DNA of 64,000 nucleotides from Streptomyces sp. NBC_00461 (GCF_036013935.1 NZ_CP107902.1:9085001-9149000); one strand, 5' to 3'. Shown: positions 40,088 to 51,462, counted from the stretch's first letter. Notes: generated by a model from the sequence alone, not told the origin. Made by a program: numbers and translations.

Positions 40088-42832
40088 GTGTCCGCGTTGC
40101 TGTCCGATCCCGTCATCCACGCGTCCCACTGCCACGCGCTGCGCGTCAGGTCGGGCCACTCCCCGGACCCCGCGAGCCGAGCGGGGCTGTGGATCGAGGA
40201 CGTCACCGTGCCGGCGGCGGACCCGCTCGCGGAGCGCCGACGCGCCACCGAACTCGCCCGCCCGAGCCACCGCCCGCGCAGCCTCCTCCTGCGCTACGCC
40301 GACGGCCTGTCCGACCTGATCGTCGTCGCACCGCGCGGACGCTGGGACCGTACGGCCCTCGACCGGCTGGCAGCCGGGGAGTCCGTGGCACCGAACGACG
40401 CCCCGTCGGCTCCCGAGGCGTCTTCGGCCGCGCCCGCTCCAGCCTGGGGGCTGGGCGGCGACGGCCCCAGCGCCCCTCATGTCGTCGCCCTGGAGGACGG
40501 AGGCGACGAGGCGAGCTGGCTCACGGCACTCGCCGTCACCCTGCGCCGCTACGACCCCGACACCCCACCGGTCATCGGCACCGGCCACGGCAGCTTCACC
40601 GTCGAACCGGCCGCCACGCTCGGCGAGTCGAAGCCCTCCACCGCGACGGGCTCCGCTCTGCTCACGGGTCTGCTCTTCGACGACGAGGCCGCCGGCTTCG
40701 CCGACTCCGACGGATGGGACCACTCGTACGGATCGGACGGTACGTCCCCTGCCTGGGAGGGCGAGACGGAGTACGTGCCCTGCCTCGCGCCGCCGTTCCC
40801 GCTCACCGTGTCCGTCCTGAGGGACTCGGGCGGTCTGCGGCTGCGCTGCGACCACCTGAGCAGTCACTTCTCCGCGGAGATCGCGGCCCAGTTCGTACGG
40901 CACCTCGCGCATGTACACCAGCAGGTGCTGCACCGTCCGCAGACTCCGCCGGACGACGTCGAGCTGCTCGACGAGGCGGAGCGCGTTCGCACAGCGGCGC
41001 TCGGCCGCCCGCCCCGCGACCTCACCACGAGTCCGGTGAGCGTGCCCGGGGCGTTCGCCCGGATCGTGGCGGCGACGCCGGACCGTATCGCCGTGACCGA
41101 CGGAGACGCCGGCCTGACCTACCGCGAACTCGACGAGCGGGCCGCCCGATTGGCACACGGCCTGCGCGCACGTGGAGTGGGCGCCGGCGATCGGGTGGGC
41201 GTGTGTCTGGAACGCTCCGCCGAACTCGTCGTCACCCTGCTCGCCGTGTTGAAGGCCGGCGCGACCTACGTGCCCGTCGACCCCGCCTACCCGGCGGACC
41301 GGCTCGTCCACACGGCACAGGACGCGGGTCTGGGCGTGGTGGTCACCCGGCTCCAGGAGTTCCCGGTCGGGGCGGACTGCGTGCAGGTGACCCCAGGCGA
41401 ACTGATCGACGAGCCGCGTGACGCAGGCCCGGCGCCGGAGGAGAACTCGCGCACTCGGCCCTCCTCACCCGATGACGCCGCCTACGTCATCTACACCTCC
41501 GGCTCCACCGGCCGGCCCAAGGGGGTCGTCGTACCGCACCGCAACGTGATCGCCCTGATCGACGCCACGCGCGACGAGTACGCGCTCGGAGAGGCGGACG
41601 TGTGGACCTGGTTCCACTCCAGTGCCTTCGACTTCTCGGTGTGGGAGATCTGGGGCTGCCTGCTGACCGGCGGGCGGCTGGTCGTGGTGCCGTACTTCGT
41701 GTCGCGTGAACCGGACCACTTCCGTGACCTGCTCGTCGCCGAGAAGGTCACCGTGCTCAGCCAGACCCCGTCGGCCTTCGCCCAGCTCCTGGACGTCGAC
41801 CACGCCGACGTGTCCGTCCGGCTCGTCGTCTTCGGCGGTGAGCCGCTGGACACGCGGATGCTGCTGCCCTGGTTCGACCGGCATCCCGAGCGGGCCTGCC
41901 GGGTGGTGAACATGTTCGGCATCACGGAGACCACCGTCCATGTCACCGAGCAGACCCTCACCCGGAAACTGGCGCTCGCCGCCACCCGCTCCGTCGGGCG
42001 CGCGCTGCCCGGCTGGCACCTGTACGTGGTGGACCCGGCCGGCCGGCTGCTGCCGCCCGGGGTGGCGGGCGAGATCTGCGTCGGTGGTGCCGGCGTGGCG
42101 CTCGGCTACCTGGGCCAGGAGGAGCTGACCGGCAGGCGGTTCGTACCGGACCCGTTCACCGGCGGCACGATGTACCGCAGCGGCGACCTCGGACGCCTGC
42201 GCCCCGACGGGCGGCTCGAACACCTCGGGCGGATCGACAGCCAGGTGAAGATCCGCGGCTTCCGGATCGAGCTCGACGAGATCCGCTCCGTTCTGCTGGA
42301 GGACCCCGACGTGCGCACCGCGGCCGTACTGGTGCGCCGCGACGACCCGGCACTCGCCGCCACGGCCAGGATCGACGCCTACGTGACCCTGTCGTCCGGG
42401 GGCCACCCCGCCAGGGTCCGCGAGCGGGCCGCCGGCATCCTGCCCGAGTACATGCTCCCTGCCACCGTCACCGCCCTCGACACGCTCCCGCTGACGGCCA
42501 ACGGCAAACTCGACGCGGCGAAGCTGCCCGCGCCCGCCGTCCCGCGCCCCTCGGGCCGGGACACGGCCCCGGCACCTGCAGGGGCCGACGACGACGACCT
42601 CACCGCAAGCCTGACGGAGATCTGGAGCGACGTGCTGGGCGTACCCGTGGCCCCGGACGACGACTTCTTCGAGCTCGGCGGCAACTCCCTGTCCGCCGTC
42701 CGGATCGGTGCCGCACTGCGCGCCCGCGGTCTGCCGTCCCTGCGACTGCGGGAGTTGTACCGGCACCCGACCGTCCGGGGAACGGTGGCGAGTCTCAGGG
42801 CGATGGACGAGGGGCACGCTCCCCTCAAGTGA
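40088..42832 (+). CDS. Stand-alone NRPS adenylation-carrier protein with degenerate C-like N-terminus
   Basis: The product is a 914-residue A-T protein. Residues 1-320 resemble only the C-terminal part of a condensation domain (PLTVSVLRDSGGLRLRCDHLS...ELLDEAE) and have no HHxxxDG, so they cannot condense. The A domain spans about 330-830 ([11 protein letters not shown] near 470) with pocket D-F-W-S-V-G-M-V-H-K, the threonine code with Asn278 changed to Ser. T has LGGNSLSAV (Ser near 866). It has no docking helix of the usual kind. It is the evident in-trans supplier for the A-less C-T-E module of NRPS2. This would resemble the way syringomycin SyrB1 serves SyrE, though no halogenase is seen here. 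The GTG start has AAGGAG from the preceding repeat. Confidence 0.88.
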   Translation: MSALLSDPVIHASHCHALRVRSGHSPDPASRAGLWIEDVTVPAADPLAERRRATELARPSHRPRSLLLRYADGLSDLIVVAPRGRWDRTALDRLAAGESVAPNDAPSAPEASSAAPAPAWGLGGDGPSAPHVVALEDGGDEASWLTALAVTLRRYDPDTPPVIGTGHGSFTVEPAATLGESKPSTATGSALLTGLLFDDEAAGFADSDGWDHSYGSDGTSPAWEGETEYVPCLAPPFPLTVSVLRDSGGLRLRCDHLSSHFSAEIAAQFVRHLAHVHQQVLHRPQTPPDDVELLDEAERVRTAALGRPPRDLTTSPVSVPGAFARIVAATPDRIAVTDGDAGLTYRELDERAARLAHGLRARGVGAGDRVGVCLERSAELVVTLLAVLKAGATYVPVDPAYPADRLVHTAQDAGLGVVVTRLQEFPVGADCVQVTPGELIDEPRDAGPAPEENSRTRPSSPDDAAYVIYTSGSTGRPKGVVVPHRNVIALIDATRDEYALGEADVWTWFHSSAFDFSVWEIWGCLLTGGRLVVVPYFVSREPDHFRDLLVAEKVTVLSQTPSAFAQLLDVDHADVSVRLVVFGGEPLDTRMLLPWFDRHPERACRVVNMFGITETTVHVTEQTLTRKLALAATRSVGRALPGWHLYVVDPAGRLLPPGVAGEICVGGAGVALGYLGQEELTGRRFVPDPFTGGTMYRSGDLGRLRPDGRLEHLGRIDSQVKIRGFRIELDEIRSVLLEDPDVRTAAVLVRRDDPALAATARIDAYVTLSSGGHPARVRERAAGILPEYMLPATVTALDTLPLTANGKLDAAKLPAPAVPRPSGRDTAPAPAGADDDDLTASLTEIWSDVLGVPVAPDDDFFELGGNSLSAVRIGAALRARGLPSLRLRELYRHPTVRGTVASLRAMDEGHAPLK

Positions 42833-42854
42833 CGCCGGTGCGCGGTCACTTGAG
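42824..42854. terminator. Bidirectional terminator between convergent NRPS operon and PKS gene
   Basis: A perfect ten-base-pair stem (42824-42833 with 42845-42854) closes an eleven-base loop. The stop codon of the A-T gene lies within the left arm, and the PKS stop is 20 bases beyond the right arm. Confidence 0.75.
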
Positions 42855-42873
42855 AGGCCCGTCGGAACACGAA

Positions 42874-45800
42874 TCAGTCACCCTTCTCCTTCGAGTCCCC
42901 TTCGAGGGAGTCGAGCCACGCGCGGACGGCCGCCACCGTGGTCCCGGAGTGTTCCTGCAGGAAAGAGAAGTGGTCGCCGGGGACGTCGACCCGCGTGTGC
43001 GGCAGCGGCCACGAGGTCCGCCACTCGTCCGCTTCCGCGCCGGCCGCCATCTCCGGGGTCGGCCGCGTGGCGCGGACCAGCAGGGTCGGCGTGGCGACCG
43101 GCTCCGGCTCCCAGCCGAGGAACATGCGGGTGTACGCGCCCAGCGCCGCGACCCCGGCGTCCTCGTCCCCGGTGAACTCGTTGCCGCCCAGACGCGGCGC
43201 GATGGCCGCGGGCAGGGCCAGCAGCCACTCCTTGTCGCTGTTGCCGTCGTCGACGAGGTACGTGTCCAGCAGCACCTGCGCGACGGGAGCGACCCCCATG
43301 GCTTCCAGCCGCCGGGTCACCGTGTGCGCCACGGCGCCCCCGGTGCTGGCCCCGACGACCACGAAGGGCCGGTCGCCCACGTGCCGCAGCACCGACTCGG
43401 CGTGCGTGCGGGCCAGCGTCTCCCGGTCGGCCGGGACCGCGTCACCCGCACCGATGCCGGGATGCGGGAATTCAAGTACGTCCAACTCGCCCTGGAAACA
43501 GCCGTGGAAGCGGGCGAACTCCCCTTCCGGAGCGGCGAACGGCGGGTGGGTGCCCGTGAAGAACACGAGCACCGGACCGCCCCCGGAACCGGTGGCGCGC
43601 CGCAGCGGCGCGAGAGCGTGCCGCCGGCTGTCGGCGCTGTCGAACGTCGCCGCCGCCCAGGACGCGGTGACCAGCATCTGCATCGCGGCGACCACCTGAC
43701 CGGCCTCGCAGACCCGCCGATAGAGCGAGGAGAGGGACTGTGCGGGCCGCGGGCCGGATGCCTGCCCGGGGCCCGCGGTCTGCCCGCTGTCCGGTGACCG
43801 TCCGCTGTCCGCTGCCTGTCCGCCGTCCCGTGTCCGCCCGGTATCCGGTGTTCGCCCTGTGTCCGGCGGCGTCGCGGGCAGGTCGTCATCGAGCAGGCCG
43901 AGCACGTGGCGGGCCAGTCCCTGGGCCGTCGGATGCTCGAACACCACGGCGGCGGGAAGCCTGAGCCGTAGCGCCGTGCTCAGCCGGTTGCGGATCTGCA
44001 CCGCCATCAGGGAGTCGAAGCCCAGCTCGCCGAACGACCTGCCCGCCGGGAGCGCGTCGGCGTCCGGGTACCCGAGCACCTCCGCCACGTCGGCGTTCAT
44101 CAACTCCGCAAGTACGTCCGTCCGTTGAGCCGCGGGCAACTCGGCGAGCACCTTGCGCCAGGCTCCCGGTTGCCCTGGCTGCTCGGGGCCGGGGAGAGCA
44201 CTCCCGGCGGCGGGCGTGCGGGGGCGCACCACTCCGCGCAAAAGCGGCGGAAGGGGCTCCGCGGCGGAACGGAGGTCCGCCCGGTCCAGCAGGACGGGCG
44301 CCAGCACGGGCTCCCCTCCGCGAAGCGCCGCGTCGAACAGGGCCAGCCCCTGTGCCACGGTAAGCGGCCGGAGCATGTCCCCCTTCCGCTGCTGCGGGCC
44401 GGCCATACCCTCCTCGGACTCCCACGGCCCCCAGGCCAGGGAGATCGCCGGCAGCCCCAGCCGGGCACGGTTGCGGGCGAGGGCGTCCAGGAAGGAGTTC
44501 GCCGCCGCGTAGTTGCCCTGCCCGGCTCGGCCCAGCAGACCGGACACGGACGAGAACAGGACGAACGCCGACAGGTCCAGGTCCCGGGTCAGCTCGTGCA
44601 GGTGCCAGGCCGCGTCCGCCTTCGGCCGGAGCACCGCGGCCATCCGCTCGGGGGTCAGCGCCGCCAGCACGCCGTCGTCCAGAACCCCGGCGGCATGCAC
44701 CACGGCGGTCACCGCGGGTTCACAGCCGTTGATCACCTCGGCCAGCGCGGCCCGGTCGGCCGCGTCACAGGCGACGATCCGTACCTCGGCGCCCAACTCC
44801 GCCAGTTCCGCCCGCAGTTCCTCGGCGCCCGGCGCCTGCGGCCCGCGGCGTCCGGTCAGCAGCAGGTGTCGTACACCGTACGACCTGACGAGGTGGCGGG
44901 CGAGCTCCGCTCCCAGCGCACCGGTGCCGCCGGTGATCAGTGCGGTGCCGTCCGGACGGAGGGTCACGCCCGAACTTCCCGCCGCCGCGACGGCCAGCCG
45001 TGGCGCCGCCAACTGCCCGTCGCGTACGGCTAGTTGAGGCTCTCCGGTGGCCACCGCCGCGGGCAGCCGCCGCAGTGAGCCGGGCCGGTCGTCCACGTCG
45101 ACCAGGACGATGCGTCCGGGCAGCTCCGACTGAGCCGCGCGCACCAGCCCCCACACCGCGGCCCCGGCCAGGTCCGGCTCCGGCGAGGTGGCGTCCCGGG
45201 TGACGACCACCAGGCGCGAGCCCGCCGTCCGAGGGTCGTCCTGCCAGTCCTGCAGTGTGCGGAGCACCCGGTCGGTCAGTGCGTGTGCGGCGGTGAGGGG
45301 ATCGGGGTCCGTCGCCGGGCCTACGGCGGTGACGACGACGGTGTCCGGCTCGGCTGGGGCGGAGTCGGGCAGGCCGGAGATCGAACCGCGCAGGTCCAGT
45401 CCGTCGTCCACGATCTCCCAGCGCGCGGTGTCCGCGGAACGCTCGCCCGCCACGGCGGTCCACTCGGGGCGGAACAGGGCGCGTCCCGCCAAGTCGTCGA
45501 CAGCGGCGGGAAGTTCGCGTGTGGTCAGGGCGTCCACTCGGGCCACCGGGCGGCCCGCCGGGTCTTCGAGCGTCACCGCGACCGTGTCCGCCCCGTCCGG
45601 AGCGACCCGTACCCGAACCGTCGTCGCGCCCGCCGCATACAGGCGGAATCCGTTCCACGCGAACGGCACCCGGACCGCACCGGAGTCGGGTGCGGATTCT
45701 GTGAGCAGCGGTGCGTGCAGTGCCGCGTCCAGCAGGGCGGGGTGGATCCCGAAGCGGTCGGCCGCCACCAACTCCCCTTCGGGCAGGCGGACTTCCGCGA

Positions 45801-48800
45801 ACACTTCGGCACCGCGCCGCCACAGTGCCCGTACGCCACGGAAGGCCGGTCCGTAGGTCAGACCCGTGTCCGCGAGACTGTCGTACGCGTCGGTGAGGTC
45901 GATCTCGGTCGCGTCCTGCGGTGGCCACACCGTCTCCCGCGGTGCCGTCGGCTCCGGCGCCGGACCGACGAGCCCCGTGGCGTGCCGGGTCCAGGAGTCG
46001 TCCGGTGCGTCCTCCGCGTCCCCGGCGTCCGGCTCGTCCGGCCGGGCGTAGATGTCGACAGGTCGCCGGCCACCATCGTCCGCCGCGCCCACGACGACCT
46101 GGAGGCGTACGGTCGTCGCCGGGGGCAGGGTGAGCGGGGCGAGCACCAGCAGTTCGTCGAGCGCGCCGCAACCGACCTCGCCGCCCGCCCGAACGGCCGA
46201 CTCGACGAACACCGTCGCGGGGACGAGAACCGTCCCGGCGACCACATGGTCCGCGAGCCACGGATGGGCGGTGGGGGAGAGCAGACCGGAGAACACCGTG
46301 CGGTCGGTGTCGGGCACGGCGAACCCCGGACCCAGCAGCGGGTGACCCTGCGCGGACGCCGTGAGGTCCGGGGTGCGCGGCGCGTCCAGCCAGTACCGGC
46401 GGCGCTGGAAGGCGTACGTCGGCAGGTCCACCCGCCGGGCACCGGTGCCCGCGAACACGGCGGGCCAGTCGACACGCGCCCCGCGCACGTGCAGCCGCGC
46501 CACGGCGGACAGAAGCGACTCCGGCTCGGGCTCGCCGCCACGCGCGGCGGCGACGCACAGGACATCACCGGTCAGGCAGTCCTCGGCCGCGGTCGTGAGC
46601 CCGGCACCGGGGCCGACCTCCAGGAAGGCCGAGACGCCGTTGTCCCCGAGCGAGCGCACGGCGTCCGCGAACCGCACCGGCCGGCGGACATGCCGTACCC
46701 AGTACTGAGCGGAACACAGCTCCCCGGCCTCGGCCAAACGGCCTGTCACGGCGGAGACCATCGGGATCCGCGGCGGCCGGAACGTCAGCCCCTCCGCGAC
46801 CCTCCGGAAGTCGTCGAGCATGGGCTCCACCAGCGGCGAGTGGAAGGCATGACCGACCCGCAGGCGTACGGTCCTGCGGCCGCGCGCCTCGAACCCGGCC
46901 GCGACGGCGAGCACCGTCTCCCGTACGCCGGAGATCACCACCGAGCGCGGACCGTTGACGGAGGCGATCGCCACCCTCACGCCGGCGTTCTCCAGCGCCG
47001 CGCGGGCCTCGTCCTCCGTCGCGTGCAGGGCCACCATCGCCCCGTCGGCGGGCAGAGCCTGCATCAACCTGCCCCGCGCCGCGACGAGTTGGGCGGCATC
47101 GGGCAGATCCAGTACACCGGCGACGTGCGCCGCCGCCAGTTCCCCCACCGAGTGCCCGGCCAGGAAGTCGGCGCGCACACCCCAGGACTCCAGCAGCCGG
47201 AACAGAGCCACCTCGAAGGCGAACAGACCCGCCTGCGTGAAGTCCGTACGGTCCAGCAGAGCAGCCTGAGGCGCACCCCGTCCGGCGGACAGCACCAGGT
47301 CCAGCGGCCGCTCCAGATGGCCGTCCAGCTCCCGGCAGACCTCGTCGAAGGCGGCAGCGAAAGCGGGGAACGCGGTGCGCAACTCCGCGCCCATACCCAC
47401 GCGTTGGGCCCCCTGCCCGGTGAACAGGAAGGCCGTGCGCAGGGCCGGATCCGCGAGGGCCCGCACCGCGTCGATGCTGTCGCCGCCCTCGGCCAGCGCC
47501 CGCAGCGCGGCCGTCATCCGTGCCCGGTCCGAGGCCGGGACCATCGCCCGGTGGGCGAGCGCGGACCTGGATGCGGCCAGGGCGAAGCCGACATCGGCCG
47601 CCGAGAGGTCCGGCCGGGCCGCCAAGTGGTCCGCGAGACGGCGGGCCTGGGCCCGAAGGGCGCCCTCGTCGGCGCCGGAGAGCAGCCAGGGCGCCGCGAC
47701 CGCCCCGACGTCCGGCCCGGCGCCGGGCGGCTCGGGCGGCTCCTCCAGGATCACGTGCGCGTTCGTCCCGCCGATGCCGAAGGCCGACACACCGGCCCGG
47801 CGCCGTCCGGAGCCGGTCGCAGGCCAGGGCCGCGTCTCCGTGAGCAGTTCCACCCGGCCCGAGGACCAGTCGGCGTGGGGTGTGGGTGTCTGTGCGTGCA
47901 GCGTCCGGGGCAGCGCCTTGTGCCCCATGGCCTGCACCATCTTGATGACCCCGGCGACGCCGGCGGCCGCCTGGCTGTGCCCGAGGTTGGACTTGACCGA
48001 ACCCAGCCACAGCGGCGGTCCGTCCTCGGGCCGGCCCTGGCCGTACGTGGCGAGCAGGGCCCGGGCCTCGATGGGGTCGCCGAGCGTGGTGCCCGTACCG
48101 TGCGCCTCCACCACGTCCACCTCGCCCGGGCGCAGGCCCGCCTCGGTCAACGCCCGGGTGATCAGCCGCTGTTGGGCCTGACCGTTGGGAGCCGTCAGAC
48201 CGTTGGAAGCGCCGTCGGAGTTGACGGCGGAGCCGCGCAGCACGGCCAGGACCGGGTGGCCGTGGCGGCGGGCGTCGGACAGCCGCTCCAGCAGCACGAG
48301 GCCCACGCCCTCGGCCCAGGCGGTGCCGTCGGCCGAGGCCGAGAACGACTTGCAGCGCCCGTCGGGTGCGAGATTCCGTTGGCGGCTGAACGCCGTGAAC
48401 GCATTCGGTGTCGCCATCACCGTGACCCCGCCGGCCAGGGCCAGGGAGCACTCGCCGGAGCGCAGCGCCTGTGCCGCCCAGTGCAGTGCCACCAGCGAGG
48501 AGGAGCAGGCCGTGTCGATCGTGATCGAGGGCCCGCGCAGGCCGTGGACGTACGAGATCCGGCCCGAGGCCACGCTGCCGGTCGAGCCCAGGGCCAGATG
48601 GGCCTCCAGCTCGTGCCGGGTGAGGCGGCCGGCGTAGTCGCCGTGCATGACGCCCACGAAGACGCCCGTGTCGCTGTCGCGCAGGGCCGCCGGGGCGATA
48701 CCGGCCCGCTCCCAGACCTCCCATGACGTCTCCAGCAGCAGCCGCTGCTGCGGGTCCATGGCGAGCGCCTCGCGCGGGGCGATCTGGAAGAGGCCCGCGT

Positions 48801-50982
48801 CGAACTCCGCGGCCGTGTGCAGGAATCCGCCGCTACGTGTGTACGAGGTGCCGGTCCGGTCCGGGTCCGGGTCGTAGAGGGAGGCCAGGTCCCAACCCCG
48901 GTCGGTGGGGAAGTCCGAGATCGCGTCCCGGCCCTCCGACACCAACTGCCATAGTTCCTCGGGCGAGTTGACGTCGCCCGGGTAGCGGCAGGCCATGGCG
49001 ACGATCACCACGGGAGCGTCCGGTCCTGCCTGCGCGGCCGGGTCCGGGGCAGCCGTGGACTCCGGGACGAAGAGCGTGCTGTGCACCTGCCTGGCCAGCG
49101 CGGCCGGCGTGGGATGGTCGAAGATCAGCGTCGAGGGCAGCCGCAGGCCCGTCGCCTCGCCGATACGGTCGATCAGCGTCACGGCGCCCACCGACGTCAG
49201 CCCGAGATCGGTGAACGGGCTGTCGGCGTCGAGCCGTTCGTGCCCTCCGCCTCCGCCCCCGCCCCCGCAGACGCCGGCCGTCTCGGCGAGCACCGCTTCG
49301 CGCAGCGCGCGCTCGCGTCCGTCCGGAGGCAGGGCCAGCAGTCGCAGCCGCAGGGACCCCTCCGTGTCCGTGGGGACAGAGGGGACCGTGGGGACGCCGG
49401 CAGCGGGCCGTGCGGCTCCCGTGACGACCGCGTGGCGGACGATCTTGCCGGACGCCGTGCGGGGGACGGCCCCGATCTCGCGGATCTCGACGGGCAGTTT
49501 GTACTCCGCCAACCGGGCGCGGCATGCGTCGAGGACCCGCCGCGGGTCGAACCCGTCCGGTCCCGGAACGACGTAGGCCACCGGGACCTCGCCGAGGATC
49601 TCGTGCGGCGTGCCCACGACGACGGCGTCCCGCACGCCGGGGCAGCGCAGCAGTGCCTGCTCGATCTCCGTGGGGTGGATGTTCTCCCCGCCACGGATGA
49701 TCAGCTCGCTGACCCGGCCGGTGAGGGCGAGATGGCCGTGTGCGAGGCGCCGCCCGAGGTCCCCGGTGTGGTACCAGCCGTCCCGCAGGGCCGTCTCCGT
49801 CTCCTCGGGCCGGTCGTGGTAACCGGTCATGAGGCTCGGCCCGCGCACCCAGATCTCGCCCTCGTCGCCGTCCGTGACATCGTTGCCGGAGCCCGGATCG
49901 ACGACGCGCACCTCCACGCCCGGGATCGGCGGCCCGCAGGAACCGTCGAGGCGTGCTCCGCCCGGAAGGTTCGCCGCGATCAGGCCACAGGTCTCGGTGC
50001 TGCCGTACGCGTCGAGGAGCGGAGCCCCCAGCAGGTGCTCGACCGTACGGCGCAGAACCGGTGTGCTCGGCGCGCCCGCCACGACGCAGGTCCGCAGGTC
50101 CGGCAGGGAAGGGGGCGGCGCCTTGTGGGCCGACGCCAGCAGCTGGTGGTAGGTGGCGGGCACCCCGGCCAGGAGGGTGTAGGAGCCGCCCAGGGCGGTG
50201 TGAGGTGTGCGCAGCTCCCGCAGGAGGCCGTCGGGTGGGAGGAGGTCGGCGGTGATCCTGGCACTCGCGCCGACGGCGGTGACGGCCAGGACGGCGAAGG
50301 AGTGCCCGAAGCTGTGGAACAGCGGCAGCGGCCACAGCAGCCGGTCCTCGGGTGAGAGCCCGAACAGCGGGGCGTAGCAGGCTGCCGCCGACCACAGCGC
50401 GGCGCGCTGCGTGGACACGACACCCTTGGGCCGGTGTGTGGTGCCCGAGGTGTAGAGGATCCAGGCCGGCTCGTCGAGCCCGAGGTCGTCACGGGGCGGC
50501 CCCTCCGAAGAGGGCTCGGCGGTGATGGTGGAGAAGAGGACCGTGCCGTCCGGGGCGTCGCCCGGTACCGGTCCCGAGCCGGTGAGTACGACGCGTATCC
50601 GGCCGTGTCCGCGGTCGAGGCGGTGCAGGCGGGCCAGGTGCGCGGAATCGGTGACGAGGACCGAGGCGCCGCTGTCCTCGATGAAATGGGCGAGTTCGGC
50701 GTCGGACGAGCGGGGATTGAGGGGCACGCCGATCGCCCCGGCCCTGACGACGGCCAGGATGCTCTCGACCATCTCCACGCAGTTGCCCAGACAGATCGCG
50801 ACCCGGTCGCCGCGCCGTAGGCCCGTGCGGGCGAGGTGCACGGCCAGTCGACGGGTGCGCCGTTCCAACTCCTCGTAGGTGACGGCGCGCAGGTCGTCGG
50901 CGAACGCGATGTGGGACGGCGACCTCTCCGCGTGCGTCTTCAGCAGCTCCGGCAGCGGCCGGATCAGCCCGTCGTACGTCAT
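42874..50982 (-). CDS. Type I PKS: CAL-ACP-KS-AT-DH-KR-ACP-TE
   Basis: This 2702-residue single-module PKS has its own loading and release. CAL (acyl-CoA ligase) spans 1-540 ([11 protein letters not shown] near 178) and ACP1 has Ser in LGLTSVG near 596. KS spans about 657-1085 (DTACSSS, EAHGTGT, NLGHS). AT has GHSVGE near 1277 and the malonyl-type HAFH near 1379. DH has active His in [11 protein letters not shown] and Asp in [12 protein letters not shown] (TGGTGALG near 2012, LDD motif, SSVSG, NYAAAN) is active and B-type; there is no ER. ACP2 has GFDSLM near 2322, then a hexapeptide repeat, then TE with GASTGG near 2544. It should activate a carboxylic acid, add one malonate and leave an enoyl product. 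The ATG at 50982 has GGAGG nine bases upstream. It is likely the acyl-chain source for NRPS1. Confidence 0.92.
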   Translation of the reverse strand: MTYDGLIRPLPELLKTHAERSPSHIAFADDLRAVTYEELERRTRRLAVHLARTGLRRGDRVAICLGNCVEMVESILAVVRAGAIGVPLNPRSSDAELAHFIEDSGASVLVTDSAHLARLHRLDRGHGRIRVVLTGSGPVPGDAPDGTVLFSTITAEPSSEGPPRDDLGLDEPAWILYTSGTTHRPKGVVSTQRAALWSAAACYAPLFGLSPEDRLLWPLPLFHSFGHSFAVLAVTAVGASARITADLLPPDGLLRELRTPHTALGGSYTLLAGVPATYHQLLASAHKAPPPSLPDLRTCVVAGAPSTPVLRRTVEHLLGAPLLDAYGSTETCGLIAANLPGGARLDGSCGPPIPGVEVRVVDPGSGNDVTDGDEGEIWVRGPSLMTGYHDRPEETETALRDGWYHTGDLGRRLAHGHLALTGRVSELIIRGGENIHPTEIEQALLRCPGVRDAVVVGTPHEILGEVPVAYVVPGPDGFDPRRVLDACRARLAEYKLPVEIREIGAVPRTASGKIVRHAVVTGAARPAAGVPTVPSVPTDTEGSLRLRLLALPPDGRERALREAVLAETAGVCGGGGGGGGHERLDADSPFTDLGLTSVGAVTLIDRIGEATGLRLPSTLIFDHPTPAALARQVHSTLFVPESTAAPDPAAQAGPDAPVVIVAMACRYPGDVNSPEELWQLVSEGRDAISDFPTDRGWDLASLYDPDPDRTGTSYTRSGGFLHTAAEFDAGLFQIAPREALAMDPQQRLLLETSWEVWERAGIAPAALRDSDTGVFVGVMHGDYAGRLTRHELEAHLALGSTGSVASGRISYVHGLRGPSITIDTACSSSLVALHWAAQALRSGECSLALAGGVTVMATPNAFTAFSRQRNLAPDGRCKSFSASADGTAWAEGVGLVLLERLSDARRHGHPVLAVLRGSAVNSDGASNGLTAPNGQAQQRLITRALTEAGLRPGEVDVVEAHGTGTTLGDPIEARALLATYGQGRPEDGPPLWLGSVKSNLGHSQAAAGVAGVIKMVQAMGHKALPRTLHAQTPTPHADWSSGRVELLTETRPWPATGSGRRRAGVSAFGIGGTNAHVILEEPPEPPGAGPDVGAVAAPWLLSGADEGALRAQARRLADHLAARPDLSAADVGFALAASRSALAHRAMVPASDRARMTAALRALAEGGDSIDAVRALADPALRTAFLFTGQGAQRVGMGAELRTAFPAFAAAFDEVCRELDGHLERPLDLVLSAGRGAPQAALLDRTDFTQAGLFAFEVALFRLLESWGVRADFLAGHSVGELAAAHVAGVLDLPDAAQLVAARGRLMQALPADGAMVALHATEDEARAALENAGVRVAIASVNGPRSVVISGVRETVLAVAAGFEARGRRTVRLRVGHAFHSPLVEPMLDDFRRVAEGLTFRPPRIPMVSAVTGRLAEAGELCSAQYWVRHVRRPVRFADAVRSLGDNGVSAFLEVGPGAGLTTAAEDCLTGDVLCVAAARGGEPEPESLLSAVARLHVRGARVDWPAVFAGTGARRVDLPTYAFQRRRYWLDAPRTPDLTASAQGHPLLGPGFAVPDTDRTVFSGLLSPTAHPWLADHVVAGTVLVPATVFVESAVRAGGEVGCGALDELLVLAPLTLPPATTVRLQVVVGAADDGGRRPVDIYARPDEPDAGDAEDAPDDSWTRHATGLVGPAPEPTAPRETVWPPQDATEIDLTDAYDSLADTGLTYGPAFRGVRALWRRGAEVFAEVRLPEGELVAADRFGIHPALLDAALHAPLLTESAPDSGAVRVPFAWNGFRLYAAGATTVRVRVAPDGADTVAVTLEDPAGRPVARVDALTTRELPAAVDDLAGRALFRPEWTAVAGERSADTARWEIVDDGLDLRGSISGLPDSAPAEPDTVVVTAVGPATDPDPLTAAHALTDRVLRTLQDWQDDPRTAGSRLVVVTRDATSPEPDLAGAAVWGLVRAAQSELPGRIVLVDVDDRPGSLRRLPAAVATGEPQLAVRDGQLAAPRLAVAAAGSSGVTLRPDGTALITGGTGALGAELARHLVRSYGVRHLLLTGRRGPQAPGAEELRAELAELGAEVRIVACDAADRAALAEVINGCEPAVTAVVHAAGVLDDGVLAALTPERMAAVLRPKADAAWHLHELTRDLDLSAFVLFSSVSGLLGRAGQGNYAAANSFLDALARNRARLGLPAISLAWGPWESEEGMAGPQQRKGDMLRPLTVAQGLALFDAALRGGEPVLAPVLLDRADLRSAAEPLPPLLRGVVRPRTPAAGSALPGPEQPGQPGAWRKVLAELPAAQRTDVLAELMNADVAEVLGYPDADALPAGRSFGELGFDSLMAVQIRNRLSTALRLRLPAAVVFEHPTAQGLARHVLGLLDDDLPATPPDTGRTPDTGRTRDGGQAADSGRSPDSGQTAGPGQASGPRPAQSLSSLYRRVCEAGQVVAAMQMLVTASWAAATFDSADSRRHALAPLRRATGSGGGPVLVFFTGTHPPFAAPEGEFARFHGCFQGELDVLEFPHPGIGAGDAVPADRETLARTHAESVLRHVGDRPFVVVGASTGGAVAHTVTRRLEAMGVAPVAQVLLDTYLVDDGNSDKEWLLALPAAIAPRLGGNEFTGDEDAGVAALGAYTRMFLGWEPEPVATPTLLVRATRPTPEMAAGAEADEWRTSWPLPHTRVDVPGDHFSFLQEHSGTTVAAVRAWLDSLEGDSKEKGD
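43756..43863 (-). repeat. 18-base minisatellite, six units, ACP-TE linker of the PKS
   Basis: Six tandem 18-base units encode hexapeptides [30 protein letters not shown] and GPGQAS. They form the linker between ACP2 and the thioesterase. Unit length, copy number and domain position match those of the repeat in NRPS3, but the sequences differ. Confidence 0.88.
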
Positions 50983-51169
50983 CTTCCCGCCCCTCCGGCG
51001 CGTGCCGGGGGCACGACGGCCGTCAATCTCCGTGCAGGCCAACGAGGTTGAGCCTACGGGGAGGGGGCCGCGTGATCGAGACGATGCGGCTCGGTGGCGC
51101 GCGGGGTGTCGAGCCGGGCGCAGGGGCGGGCGGTGCGGCGTTCGTGCTCGGTCCGCCCCTGCGGAGGGC

Positions 51170-51334
51170 TCACTGAGGGCCGGGCTCCGACGGAACCCAC
51201 TGGTAGCTGCTCAGCTCCTGCGGTGCCTGGTGCTGCATGTGTTCGGCCGCCACGCGGGCTTCCGCCACGACGTCGCCGCGCTCACGTAGCAGGCTTTCGT
51301 AGACCGGTTCGTTTCCGGATGGGTCGGGTGTCAC
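51170..51334 (-). CDS. Unlisted 54-residue hydrophilic protein
   Basis: A short GTG-initiated frame (start 51334, stop 51170) encodes 54 residues: a flexible start, then an amphipathic helix ([24 protein letters not shown]), then a tail rich in Gln, Pro and Trp. The codon choice has the strong third-position G/C bias of neighbouring real genes. AAGGA and AGGA precede the start. It lies on the same strand as the PKS gene, 187 bases upstream of it, and downstream of the exporter gene. No family is recognised. It could be a small accessory or regulatory protein of the cluster. Confidence 0.6.
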   Translation of the reverse strand: MTPDPSGNEPVYESLLRERGDVVAEARVAAEHMQHQAPQELSSYQWVPSEPGPQ

Positions 51335-51462
51335 AGTCCTGTGGTCCTTAATCGTGTCGCGTGAGTCGTCCGGAGAAACACGGTCACGTACGGCTGTGGC
51401 GCGCCGATATGCTTTCTGTGCTCATAGTGAAAATGTCCTGTGACCAGGCCGACGGAGGTCGG

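Noticed and set aside
40006..40248. Minus-strand frame ending in a long Cys-Cys-Ser run
   Set aside because: It is simply the complement of the AACAAGAAC repeat; there is no support for a Cys-rich peptide.
40088..41050. Functional condensation domain at the N-terminus of the A-T protein
   Set aside because: Only the last part of the fold is recognisable and the HHxxxDG motif is missing.
40088..42832. Halogenase-linked carrier system like syringomycin SyrB1/SyrB2
   Set aside because: The A-T logic is similar, but no non-haem iron halogenase or other halogenase gene is in the window.
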